The position numbers and the translations under genes were made by a program. From Thermoplasmata archaeon (GTDB taxonomy: Archaea; Thermoplasmatota; Thermoplasmata; Thermoplasmatales; Thermoplasmataceae): 5,676 bases of DNA. A model generated the notes under the pieces. It made no database searches. It was not told where the DNA came from and saw only the letters and a program-made list of their open reading frames with translations. Numbering within the stretch: position 1 is the first letter of the stretch; each line of letters starts with the position of its first letter. Location: assembly GCA_021826795.1 (NCBI GenBank), contig JAKAYM010000118.1, positions 1 through 5,676 on the forward strand, written 5' to 3'. Positions 1 through 5,676 of this stretch are shown in pieces.

Positions 1-711
1 GAAGAATGCCCTGATAAAAACTATGGCAGTGAGAATATAAAGAAATTTACTGTATTTTGAGTATTCTTCCCTGGAGGCTTTATCCTCTACTGTATTTCTG
101 CCATGTTTTGCCCTGTCGACCTTTATGTACTTGCTCCTTTTAAAGAAGTTCAATCCAGTGAAAATGATGAATGCAGCTATGAATGTATATATTGATAGGA
201 CAATTAGTCCTCCAAAATGCCCGAAGAATAGCATGGAATAAACCAGCATGGAGGGGATAATAGCCCTTCCTAGGCTTCCGAAGGATCCATTGATTCCCAT
301 TGCAGAGGAGGAATCTTTCTTTCCGTAGGTAAATGCCAGAATAGATGCCCCTATGGGATGATAAAATGCCTGGCCTGCACCTAGAACAATGGATGCTATG
401 AGTATTATGTAACTGGCATACAATTCATATATAAAAGCCACTCCAAATAATATTGCCGAAATTGCCTCCATGAATATACCGACAAAAATAAGAAACCCGT
501 CACGGTCTATTCTGTCGGCCAGCTTCCCGATTGACGGACCAAGAAGCCCGGACAGTAAATTATAAATTATGGCCATTACCCCGAGAAATGCTATACTTAT
601 GTGGGGTATAACCTTGTAATAGGCTATTAACGTTGGAAAAAGGAGAAAATTACCATCGTTTGCAAAATGACCCAGTGAAGTGAAAATCAATGATTTTCTG
701 GTATCTTTCAT
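1..711 (-). CDS. MFS transporter, Fsr-like (fosmidomycin-resistance type), partial: C-terminal part outside window
   Basis: This reading frame starts with ATG at 711 and stays open for 237 codons to the left edge, so only the N-terminal part of the protein is present; a usual 12-helix MFS protein has about 400 residues. The sequence shows a short charged N-terminus, a first membrane helix opening with GHFANDG (residues 14-20), a loop resembling MFS motif A (GPSIGKLADRIDRDG, 58-72), further hydrophobic segments at about 72-95, 98-125, 141-163 and 166-190, then a basic cytoplasmic loop (191-222) and the start of helix 7. The FYHPIGASI stretch (116-124) after a glycine-rich GAGQ is characteristic of the fosmidomycin-resistance (Fsr) branch of MFS effluxers. 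That suggests proton-driven export across the cytoplasmic membrane, but the substrate cannot be told. A TATA box 27 bases upstream supports the start and a separate transcript. Family placement is confident; the drug specificity is only a family label. Confidence 0.9.
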   Translation of the reverse strand, partial: MKDTRKSLIFTSLGHFANDGNFLLFPTLIAYYKVIPHISIAFLGVMAIIYNLLSGLLGPSIGKLADRIDRDGFLIFVGIFMEAISAILFGVAFIYELYASYIILIASIVLGAGQAFYHPIGASILAFTYGKKDSSSAMGINGSFGSLGRAIIPSMLVYSMLFFGHFGGLIVLSIYTFIAAFIIFTGLNFFKRSKYIKVDRAKHGRNTVEDKASREEYSKYSKFLYILTAIVFIRAFF

Positions 712-731
712 TTTCGGTTAAGTAGAAAAAC

Positions 732-745
732 GTATATATATTTTT
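732..745 (-). promoter_or_regulatory. TATA box of the MFS transporter gene
   Basis: On the minus strand this reads AAAAATATATATAC, an A-tract running into an alternating TATA core, centred about 27 bases before the ATG at 711. Archaeal TATA boxes lie about 25-27 bases before the transcription start, so the transcript should begin at or next to the ATG (leaderless). No Shine-Dalgarno sequence is seen between box and start. Confidence 0.7.
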
Positions 746-766
746 ACTAAATAATTCATCACTGAA

Positions 767-3100
767 CTATTTGAAGAAATCTTCTATATTACGTTTGCCT
801 GGTTTTTCCTGGAATAAATCAGTAATTTTGCTCTGTGGATTTTTGAATACTGTTACCTCCTTATCCAGGCTTTCCAGAACCCTGTTGAGCGTTTCCTGTA
901 ATCTCTTGGAATAATATGTATAATCTGGGGTATATGTAAATTCCTGGCCATCTATAAAAGGCTCGACTCCCTGTGGTGTTTTTCCCGCATCTGTAACAAT
1001 CCATGAAACTTTCATTCCGGGAATAAATGTTTCTCCACGTTCTATCAATTTTTTGGCGGCATTTACATTTGCCATGGAATTTTCATTCTTGTACTGGGAA
1101 AAATTCTTTACACTCCTGGATATCACAAGCTTGCTGTTGTCTATTTTACCCTCAGCAACTTCCCTGATAAGGTCTTCAGCATATTTTTTTGCCCCCTCCA
1201 CGTCCCTGGAAAGTATCAGATCGAATACCTTTGATAGTGCCTCACTCTGAAGATCAAAGGAGTCTGTTCTCCTGGTTTCATATCCCCTTACCAGGATTTG
1301 ACCGGCAGATGATGGAGGATAGACAATCTTTCCTGCGTATCTCTTCTTTGCACCGTGTGAAAATAGCGGATCCATGATTTTTTCGAATTCAAGCACAAGC
1401 TGCTCTCTTTCGGATATTTCGGAGCTTAGCCTGTTTCCATATTCTATTGCCTCATCCAGTGTTTCTTTTCCGGATTCTATGAAAATAGAATCTGTATCTC
1501 CATATATAACTTTATTGCCAGTTTTTTCCAGATCATCTATTATGGATGTTATGGTATTTCTGGCAAATGCGGTGATTGCACTGCTGATTTCCCTGTTAGT
1601 GAACCTGTAAAATGATGTACCGAGAACGCCGTAAAATGTATTCATAAGCACCTTTATGGCTGCCTGGAGACCGTCCAGGTATTCATAGTTGGCCTTATCC
1701 ATTTTCATCTGCCTCTTAACCTCGTCACGTTTTTTCATGAGCTGTTCCAGCAGTTCCGGAATTAACCCCTTTTTCACATCTGCCGAAAGAAATTTGGCAC
1801 CGTTCGGTGCAACGATTGTTCCTTCACTGCTCAGTGTTGTGAAACAGATGTTGTATTTAATGATCATAGATGGGTACATGCTTTTAAAATCCAGTACAAC
1901 GATCATATCAAAAAGACCCGGATCCATGGTGTGAACATAACCTCCTTCATAGGTATCATTTGAAAATTTGGAGGAGCTCATGGGAACCCCTATGTTTTCA
2001 CGATCTGCTCTTCTTATTAGCAGGGAATCCACATATGTACTTGTTCCGCCGTTGGTGACATCATCCAGTGGGAGCATAGAAACGGTTGAAAGATACAGAT
2101 TTCTATCTAGTATCCTTATTTTCCTGTATATCATCAGTGCGAGACGGGCATCCTTGATGCAGTACTTTATTACATCAGCCGGCCTCTTTGCCCATTCATT
2201 TTCTATGTCAAGCCTGTTCACATTCTCCTTGCCCTCATTCAGGAGCATGTTGGACACATAATTGAGTGTCTCGTGCTTCGGATGCAGAACTTTCCTCACC
2301 TCCCACCAGGTATCATCGATTACCCTTCCATGGAGCCTCCAGTACTGATCCATGATTCTCCTTGGTGGAATAAAATCTCTTCCAATCTTGAACTGGATTT
2401 TGTTGAATCTCATTCTTTCTTCCAGAAGAGGCATATCATATCCATCTATATTGTATCCGGTAATCAAATCCGGATCTTCTTTCTGCACCAGTTTATTGAA
2501 ATTTTCAAGTATTTCAGGTTCCTTCCCGGTAAGTGCACCTTCATTTATCTCCCCGTTGAAGTATATAGAGTATCCTATGACAAAAATTTCCCTGGTGGAA
2601 ATTGAATTTTCTATATCAAAGGAAAATATTTTGAGCTGTGGATTGAAATCGTCTGTCCTCTTTACCTGATTTATTTTGATAACCATATCCGTTGTGTAAT
2701 TTTTTTTCTCTGATTCTATGCATTCACCGTCTATTTCAATCGTTGAGCCAAGATCAAAATCGTAAATAAACCGGTGGTGGAACGGTATATCTGCTGCAAG
2801 TGCCTGGCACGGACAGAGTTTCCTTAATTCTGGTACCTTCCATGGAGATTTGATATATATGCGCTTTACATCTACATTTTTACCATCAAGAAATAGATTT
2901 TTATCTTCCATTCTTATAAATTCAGGATTACTCTTTATGTTTTTGATACATTCTTTATCCGGTTCCACATAATCAAAATAGGGCTTGAATCCATAATATA
3001 GTGCAGTAATTGATTGATTTTCCTCTGTACGGCCAAATAATTCAACGGTTACGTCGCTCTGCCTGTAAGAGGCTGCAACAATCCTCATTTTAATTTTCAT
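767..3100 (-). CDS. polB: Archaeal family B DNA polymerase with 3'-5' proofreading exonuclease
   Basis: This is a replicative or repair DNA-dependent DNA polymerase of 777 residues, the usual length for archaeal PolB. The N-terminal domain is followed by the exonuclease: Exo I FDIE (D162, E164), Exo II YNIDGYD (D222) and Exo III YCIKD (Y313, D317). The polymerase domain has YEGG (384-387), motif A DFKSMYPSMI (D404), motif B KVLMNTFYG (K483, Y490), motif C YGDTDS (D535, D537) and KKRYAG (585-590). All catalytic residues are present and no intein interrupts motifs A, B or C. The tail carries a PCNA-interaction motif QSKITDLF (756-763) and a second similar one, KRNIEDFF (769-776). The ATG at 3100 is chosen because a TATA box lies 27 bases upstream; a second ATG at 3088 (M5) is also possible. 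The cysteine pairs thought to stabilise Pyrococcus PolB are absent. The gene appears to be transcribed alone. Confidence 0.98.
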   Translation of the reverse strand: MKIKMRIVAASYRQSDVTVELFGRTEENQSITALYYGFKPYFDYVEPDKECIKNIKSNPEFIRMEDKNLFLDGKNVDVKRIYIKSPWKVPELRKLCPCQALAADIPFHHRFIYDFDLGSTIEIDGECIESEKKNYTTDMVIKINQVKRTDDFNPQLKIFSFDIENSISTREIFVIGYSIYFNGEINEGALTGKEPEILENFNKLVQKEDPDLITGYNIDGYDMPLLEERMRFNKIQFKIGRDFIPPRRIMDQYWRLHGRVIDDTWWEVRKVLHPKHETLNYVSNMLLNEGKENVNRLDIENEWAKRPADVIKYCIKDARLALMIYRKIRILDRNLYLSTVSMLPLDDVTNGGTSTYVDSLLIRRADRENIGVPMSSSKFSNDTYEGGYVHTMDPGLFDMIVVLDFKSMYPSMIIKYNICFTTLSSEGTIVAPNGAKFLSADVKKGLIPELLEQLMKKRDEVKRQMKMDKANYEYLDGLQAAIKVLMNTFYGVLGTSFYRFTNREISSAITAFARNTITSIIDDLEKTGNKVIYGDTDSIFIESGKETLDEAIEYGNRLSSEISEREQLVLEFEKIMDPLFSHGAKKRYAGKIVYPPSSAGQILVRGYETRRTDSFDLQSEALSKVFDLILSRDVEGAKKYAEDLIREVAEGKIDNSKLVISRSVKNFSQYKNENSMANVNAAKKLIERGETFIPGMKVSWIVTDAGKTPQGVEPFIDGQEFTYTPDYTYYSKRLQETLNRVLESLDKEVTVFKNPQSKITDLFQEKPGKRNIEDFFK

Positions 3101-3120
3101 TTATGTATAGTATTTTAAAT

Positions 3121-3134
3121 CAATATATATTTTT
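3121..3134 (-). promoter_or_regulatory. TATA box of polB
   Basis: The minus strand reads AAAAATATATATTG, nearly identical to the box of the MFS gene, and is centred about 27 bases before the ATG at 3100. It is preceded by GGGAC, and the A-rich start may serve as part of the TFB recognition element. A leaderless transcript starting at M1 is expected. Confidence 0.7.
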
Positions 3135-3183
3135 GTCCCATCTTAATTTACGTTATTTGGTCTCTTTGTATCATACACATTTC

Positions 3184-3190
3184 AAAAAAA
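3184..3190 (-). terminator. Probable T-run terminator after nadM
   Basis: The minus strand has seven consecutive T residues about 43 bases past the nadM stop codon, after a very A+T-rich stretch. Archaeal RNA polymerase commonly terminates at such T-runs without a GC-rich hairpin. It also lies upstream of the polB promoter, which fits separate transcription of the two genes. Confidence 0.5.
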
Positions 3191-3232
3191 TTATATTATT
3201 AAAATTTTATAATTATGATATAAAATAATTCA

Positions 3233-3751
3233 TTAGATAGGGTCCTCGTCAGTTCTGGATAAATCCTTGATACGGTTTATTCCATCCAGGTCATTCATTA
3301 TATTATATACAGTTTCAGGTACATCGGATTTCCAGTCACCGCCATTCAGGATTTTCTGACGTATTCTTGTTCCAGACCACGATGCCCTGTTAATCATTGG
3401 CATCGAAAGAACCTCGTACTGCTTTTCATAGAAGAGTCTTCTTACCAGAGGATTGTTTGTATACACTCTATGGAATGGCGGAGTAAGGGATTCCACATGT
3501 GCGACCCACATGGGATTTGAATTTACATCCTCTATGGGTACTATATAATAATTGGAAATGCCTTTATTTTCAAGAGTGTTAAGTATCATCAAATAGCGCT
3601 CACCAGCCGTAAATGGGTTCATAAGAGTGTGTGAAAGCTGAGCGCTGCCAATTCCTATAACGACATAATCATTATGATCCAGTATATGCTTTATTATTGC
3701 TAGATGTCCATTATGGAACGGTTGAAACCTGCCGATGATAAAGGCTTTCAT
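3233..3751 (-). CDS. nadM: Nicotinamide-nucleotide adenylyltransferase, archaeal NadM type
   Basis: The enzyme transfers AMP from ATP to nicotinamide mononucleotide to give NAD+ and pyrophosphate, the last step of NAD synthesis and salvage in the cytoplasm. The 172-residue product matches the length of archaeal NMN adenylyltransferases. It opens with the nucleotidyltransferase signature GRFQPFHNGH (7-16, with H13 and H16 forming HxGH), has the family's SAQLSHTLMNPFTAGER segment (36-52), and near the end SGTRIR (126-131), matching the ATP-binding SxTxIR motif. The start is fixed by the N-terminal strand MKAFIIGRFQ, which leaves no room for a later start, and by a TATA box 22-26 bases upstream. 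The gene lies between surE and polB, with 75 bases to surE and 132 to polB, each gap holding a promoter. The last 15 or so residues are acidic and polar and look like a disordered tail. Confidence 0.96.
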   Translation of the reverse strand: MKAFIIGRFQPFHNGHLAIIKHILDHNDYVVIGIGSAQLSHTLMNPFTAGERYLMILNTLENKGISNYYIVPIEDVNSNPMWVAHVESLTPPFHRVYTNNPLVRRLFYEKQYEVLSMPMINRASWSGTRIRQKILNGGDWKSDVPETVYNIMNDLDGINRIKDLSRTDEDPI

Positions 3752-3767
3752 TTAACCTGAATCCAGA

Positions 3768-3780
3768 TTTTATAAATAAA
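3768..3780 (-). promoter_or_regulatory. TATA box of nadM
   Basis: The minus strand reads TTTATTTATAAAA. Depending on which part is the core, its centre is 22-26 bases before the nadM ATG at 3751, consistent with a leaderless transcript. A weak AGGT lies between box and ATG but is too short and too close to the expected transcription start to count as a ribosome binding site. Confidence 0.6.
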
Positions 3781-3800
3781 TCTTTATGAATAAACCGAAG

Positions 3801-3826
3801 AAACTAAAAATACAAATCTAAAAGAA
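3801..3826 (-). terminator. T-rich probable terminator after surE
   Basis: Directly after the surE stop codon the minus strand is pyrimidine- and T-rich (TTCTTTTAG, then TTTG, then five T at 3810-3806). Such T-clusters act as archaeal terminators. It lies just upstream of the nadM TATA box, so read-through into nadM remains possible. Confidence 0.35.
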
Positions 3827-4636
3827 CTATGCTATTCCGTCCTGATCTTCCAGTATCCTGTCCTGAACGTTTTCAAAGAATTTTTCTGTGGGTGCATAAT
3901 CCGTTACGCTATGTCCATGTATTGATAGTGGTGTTACGGAAATATTATTCTCCTCCATCAAAACGTAATAATCAGTATTTTTATCCTCCTGCTTTTCAAT
4001 TTCATTTCCAAGCCAGTAATAATCCTTCCCGTTGGGATCTATATTATGAACAAGATAGTCGTGGAATACGCTGGACGCCATGGGAACAACCTTTATTTCT
4101 GTGTCATCTGTTATATCTTCAGGGAAATTTATATTGAGCACATCTGCATTCCTGGGAAATCCATTCTGAAGATACTCCTCTATTATATATCTTGAATATA
4201 CACCGGCCTTGGAAAAGTCGGAATCACTATTGGCATTAATTTTATCTGTAACCATGGAGAAAGCCATGGCCTTAATTCCTTTCAGTGCAGCAGCCATGGC
4301 AGCAGATATGGTACCACTTGCATAAATGGATCTCAGTGATATATTGGAACCCAGGTTTATTCCACTGGCAACAAGGTCAATTTTTTTACCTGGCAAAATA
4401 ACATTCTGCGCAATTGTTATTGTATCGGCAGGGTATCCAGATATGGCGTATCCCTTAATATCGGCATTTTTTATTGGCTGGATTCTCATTGGTCTGGTAA
4501 AAGTAATGGTCATGCCTGAAGCACTTCTCATACTGTCAGGTGCAACCATAATAGCCTCATCAATCATGGAGGCGTTTTTAAACAGCTCTTTTATGCCAAC
4601 TGCATTAAATCCGTCATCATTTGTAACTAAAATCAT
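3827..4636 (-). CDS. surE: 5'-nucleotidase SurE
   Basis: SurE is a metal-dependent cytoplasmic phosphatase that removes phosphate from nucleoside 5'- and 3'-monophosphates and, in some members, short polyphosphate. The 269-residue product is within the family range (about 250-270). It begins with MILVTNDDG, where D7 and D8 are metal ligands, followed by VAPDSMRSASG (31-41, with S38 as the expected ligand), SGYPADTITIA (66-76), SGINLGSN (91-98, with N94 as the fourth ligand) and YASGTISAAM (105-114). These match the order and spacing of the T. maritima enzyme as I recall it. The C-terminal part has the family's LNINFP (167-172) and SVTPLSIHGH (233-242). The active-site residues must lie within a few residues of the N-terminus, which settles the start at 4636. 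A TATA-like box lies 24-25 bases upstream. NadM lies downstream, and the two enzymes might share NMN as substrate, but this is inference. Confidence 0.96.
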   Translation of the reverse strand: MILVTNDDGFNAVGIKELFKNASMIDEAIMVAPDSMRSASGMTITFTRPMRIQPIKNADIKGYAISGYPADTITIAQNVILPGKKIDLVASGINLGSNISLRSIYASGTISAAMAAALKGIKAMAFSMVTDKINANSDSDFSKAGVYSRYIIEEYLQNGFPRNADVLNINFPEDITDDTEIKVVPMASSVFHDYLVHNIDPNGKDYYWLGNEIEKQEDKNTDYYVLMEENNISVTPLSIHGHSVTDYAPTEKFFENVQDRILEDQDGIA

Positions 4637-4655
4637 AGTAATTTTATATACGACT

Positions 4656-4665
4656 ATTATATTTA
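4656..4665 (-). promoter_or_regulatory. TATA-like box of surE
   Basis: The minus strand reads TAAATATAAT, centred 24-25 bases before the ATG at 4636, the distance expected for a leaderless transcript. A second TATA-like stretch, GTATATAAAATT (4640-4651), is only about 10 bases before the ATG, too close to direct a transcript containing the conserved N-terminus. Confidence 0.55.
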
Positions 4666-4752
4666 GCCTTTATCTATATATTTTCGAACATAGTTTCAAG
4701 GAGATATGCCATGAAAATGTTTTATTCCTTAAAATTACATGTTTTTATTTAA

Positions 4753-5382
4753 TTATGGAAATTTCCTAACAGGTGTCATGTAAACAGCGGCGATCCTATC
4801 ATTGAACAGTTCCTTTATATTTTTATCTACGGAGAACATACCGCTTCTAACTGTAAATGGATCCGGCGGACACTGGTAATCGGTGTTTGATTCCTCATTA
4901 TAAAGCGTGCACTGCTTCTTATCGTAGTTAATTTCGAAACTTTTAACTCCTTTATATTTTGCTAATGCAACACTTATCCCTCCAGGTTCAATGCCCTTCC
5001 ATCCTGCCTCGAGGACAGAATATGATTCCCCACCGGAAAGTGTATATAGAAAAGCAACCAGGAGTTCGGAATGTGAATTTTCGATAACTGCAAGTGGTGC
5101 ATTGTTTGTTTTCACATTTATATTTTTCAGGCTTTCAGGATGTGTTACAAAGTCAATATTGAAATTCTGGTAATACAGAGGGTAAAATGCATCACCGAAG
5201 GCATATATTTCCGAAACATTACCATTCTGCGAAACTCCTCTTATAAGTATAAAAGATCTTGTGGTGCTTCCTATGTTTTGAAAATTCCACTGTACAACAC
5301 CCTGAGAGCGATCATACCATGTATAATCAACTGTTACAGGGGACTTCTTTAAATCCTCTGAAATGAATCCTGCGATTCCCAT
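4753..5382 (-). CDS. Hypothetical protein, probably soluble and rich in beta-strand
   Basis: I do not recognise a named family. The 209-residue product has no signal peptide and no membrane helix, so it is probably cytoplasmic. The first two thirds alternate hydrophobic and polar residues with many aromatics and Gly/Asn turns (for example VDYTWYDRS at 18-26, GVVQWNFQNIGST at 28-40, SFILIRGV at 43-50), which suggests a beta-sandwich or similar all-beta fold. There are two cysteines, C158 and C171, in a polar segment ending CPPDPF, and three tryptophans (W22, W32, W128). No catalytic motif stands out. The ATG at 5382 is supported by a TATA box centred 26 bases upstream. Codon use and base composition resemble the neighbours, so there is no sign of recent transfer. 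The full-length frame and its promoter make it a real gene; the function is unknown. It may be a lineage-restricted Thermoplasmatales protein. Confidence 0.82.
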   Translation of the reverse strand: MGIAGFISEDLKKSPVTVDYTWYDRSQGVVQWNFQNIGSTTRSFILIRGVSQNGNVSEIYAFGDAFYPLYYQNFNIDFVTHPESLKNINVKTNNAPLAVIENSHSELLVAFLYTLSGGESYSVLEAGWKGIEPGGISVALAKYKGVKSFEINYDKKQCTLYNEESNTDYQCPPDPFTVRSGMFSVDKNIKELFNDRIAAVYMTPVRKFP

Positions 5383-5403
5383 ACAAACATAACATAATCA
5401 TGG

Positions 5404-5412
5404 TATAAAAAT
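5404..5412 (-). promoter_or_regulatory. TATA box of the 209-residue hypothetical gene
   Basis: The minus strand reads ATTTTTATA, centred about 26 bases before the ATG at 5382. As with the neighbours, this places the transcription start at the start codon. The interval has no Shine-Dalgarno sequence. Confidence 0.65.
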
Positions 5413-5436
5413 GTTGAGGGGGCATTAATATCCTGA

Positions 5437-5454
5437 AATTTTAACTCTAAAATT
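5437..5454 (-). terminator. A+T-only hairpin, possible end of the 5512-5676 transcript
   Basis: A perfect 7-base inverted repeat, AATTTTA and TAAAATT, surrounds the 4-base loop ACTC. It lies 57 bases past the stop of the small coiled-coil gene and about 25 bases before the next TATA box. The stem contains no G or C and would be weak, so it may equally be a protein-binding site or chance in A+T-rich DNA. Confidence 0.25.
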
Positions 5455-5511
5455 AACAATTTGTTGACTATGGGGTTTACCGGAAAAACGATTAATCTCT
5501 ATTATATGTTA

Positions 5512-5676
5512 TTATTTATCAAGTTTTTTCTTCAATTCGTTAATTTCAGCCTGTATGGATTTATCCATAGGATTTTTTCTTGCCTTCTGTTCGAGTTCAT
5601 CAATTTTCATTTCTATGCTTTTCTTCTTTCTATTTAAATCTCTTTTACCGAGTCCCATTATTAATAATATTAACAT
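5512..5676 (-). CDS. Small charged coiled-coil protein, start uncertain at window edge
   Basis: The frame reads 54 codons from an ATG lying exactly at the right edge (5676-5674) to TAA at 5512-5514. A second ATG at 5658 would give a 48-residue protein beginning MGLGKRDLNRKKK. That start is attractive because the preceding codons (MLILLI) look like translated A+T-rich upstream DNA, but the promoter lies outside the window, so I cannot choose; the frame could also extend further right. The product is very rich in Lys and Glu. From about residue 20 it shows heptad-like spacing of Ile, Met and Leu (IEMKIDELEQKARK, then a KNPMDK break, then IQAEINELKKKLDK). This pattern predicts two short amphipathic helices, either a helical hairpin or a coiled-coil dimer. 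There is no signal peptide and no known domain. A basic N-terminus could contact nucleic acid, but that is only a guess. Confidence 0.62.
   Translation of the reverse strand: MLILLIMGLGKRDLNRKKKSIEMKIDELEQKARKNPMDKSIQAEINELKKKLDK

Noticed and set aside
1860..2110. Possible intein at the motif A or motif B insertion sites of PolB
   Set aside because: Motifs A, B and C (residues 404-413, 483-491 and 533-538) are uninterrupted and the protein has the normal length of an intein-free PolB.
2273..2669. Two overlapping plus-strand frames of 105-110 codons
   Set aside because: Both are antisense to the exonuclease domain of polB and overlap each other in different frames, with no promoter at the right distance and no recognisable motif.
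3199..3210. 10-base palindrome TAAAATTTTA between nadM and polB
   Set aside because: It is made only of A and T in a very A+T-rich gap, has no loop and is likely by chance. The neighbouring T7 run is a better terminator candidate.
4255..4310. Repeated GCCATGG sequences inside surE
   Set aside because: They encode Ala-Met pairs in an alanine-rich helix of SurE (AAMAAALKGIKAMAF region) and are explained by the protein sequence; spacing is irregular.
4640..4651. Strong TATA-like sequence GTATATAAAATT just before surE
   Set aside because: It is only about 10 bases before the ATG. A transcript from it would start inside the gene and lose the metal-binding N-terminus; the weaker box at 4656-4665 has the right spacing.
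4326..4769. Plus-strand 147-codon open frame with hydrophobic stretches
   Set aside because: It is almost wholly antisense to the N-terminal half of surE, whose motifs are unmistakable, and it runs through the surE promoter. The hydrophobic content is what the complement of such coding sequence gives.
1..5676. CRISPR array, tRNA or rRNA gene, insertion sequence, or defence system
   Set aside because: Reading both strands shows no regularly spaced repeats, no cloverleaf-like GC-rich segment, no transposase or terminal inverted repeats, and no known defence-protein motif. Genes fill nearly all of the window.

Overview
The window looks like a piece of an acidophilic, low-GC archaeon of the Thermoplasmatales (Ferroplasma, Acidiplasma, Picrophilus or Cuniculiplasma type); the exact genus cannot be fixed from the sequence alone. 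The reasons are: an archaeal family B DNA polymerase with C-terminal PCNA-binding motifs, an archaeal-type NMN adenylyltransferase, an A+T-rich base composition with heavy use of ATA, AGA and AGG codons, TATA-box promoters, and the absence of Shine-Dalgarno sequences in front of the genes.

Layout: all six genes lie on the minus strand, so transcription runs from right to left. From high to low coordinates they are: a small charged coiled-coil protein touching the right edge (5512-5676), an unrecognised 209-residue protein (4753-5382), the 5'-nucleotidase SurE (3827-4636), NMN adenylyltransferase NadM (3233-3751), family B DNA polymerase (767-3100), and the N-terminal 237 residues of an MFS transporter of the Fsr-like type, cut by the left edge (1-711). 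The gaps are 55 to 132 bases and hold promoters and T-rich probable terminators. No stretch over 300 bases lacks a gene.

The five genes whose upstream region is visible each have their own TATA-like box centred about 22-27 bases before the start codon. That is the usual distance from TATA box to transcription start in archaea, so the mRNAs are probably leaderless and the genes are probably transcribed singly rather than as an operon. Functionally the genes are mostly housekeeping: replication or repair (PolB), NAD synthesis or salvage (NadM), nucleotide dephosphorylation (SurE) and transport (MFS). The adjacency of NadM and SurE, which may share NMN as substrate, is suggestive but unproven.

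I see no tRNA, rRNA, CRISPR array, insertion sequence or attachment site, and no clear sign of a defence or mobile system. The least understood items are the 209-residue protein and the small coiled-coil protein. The most interesting mechanistic detail is a pair of PCNA-interaction-like motifs at the very end of the polymerase.
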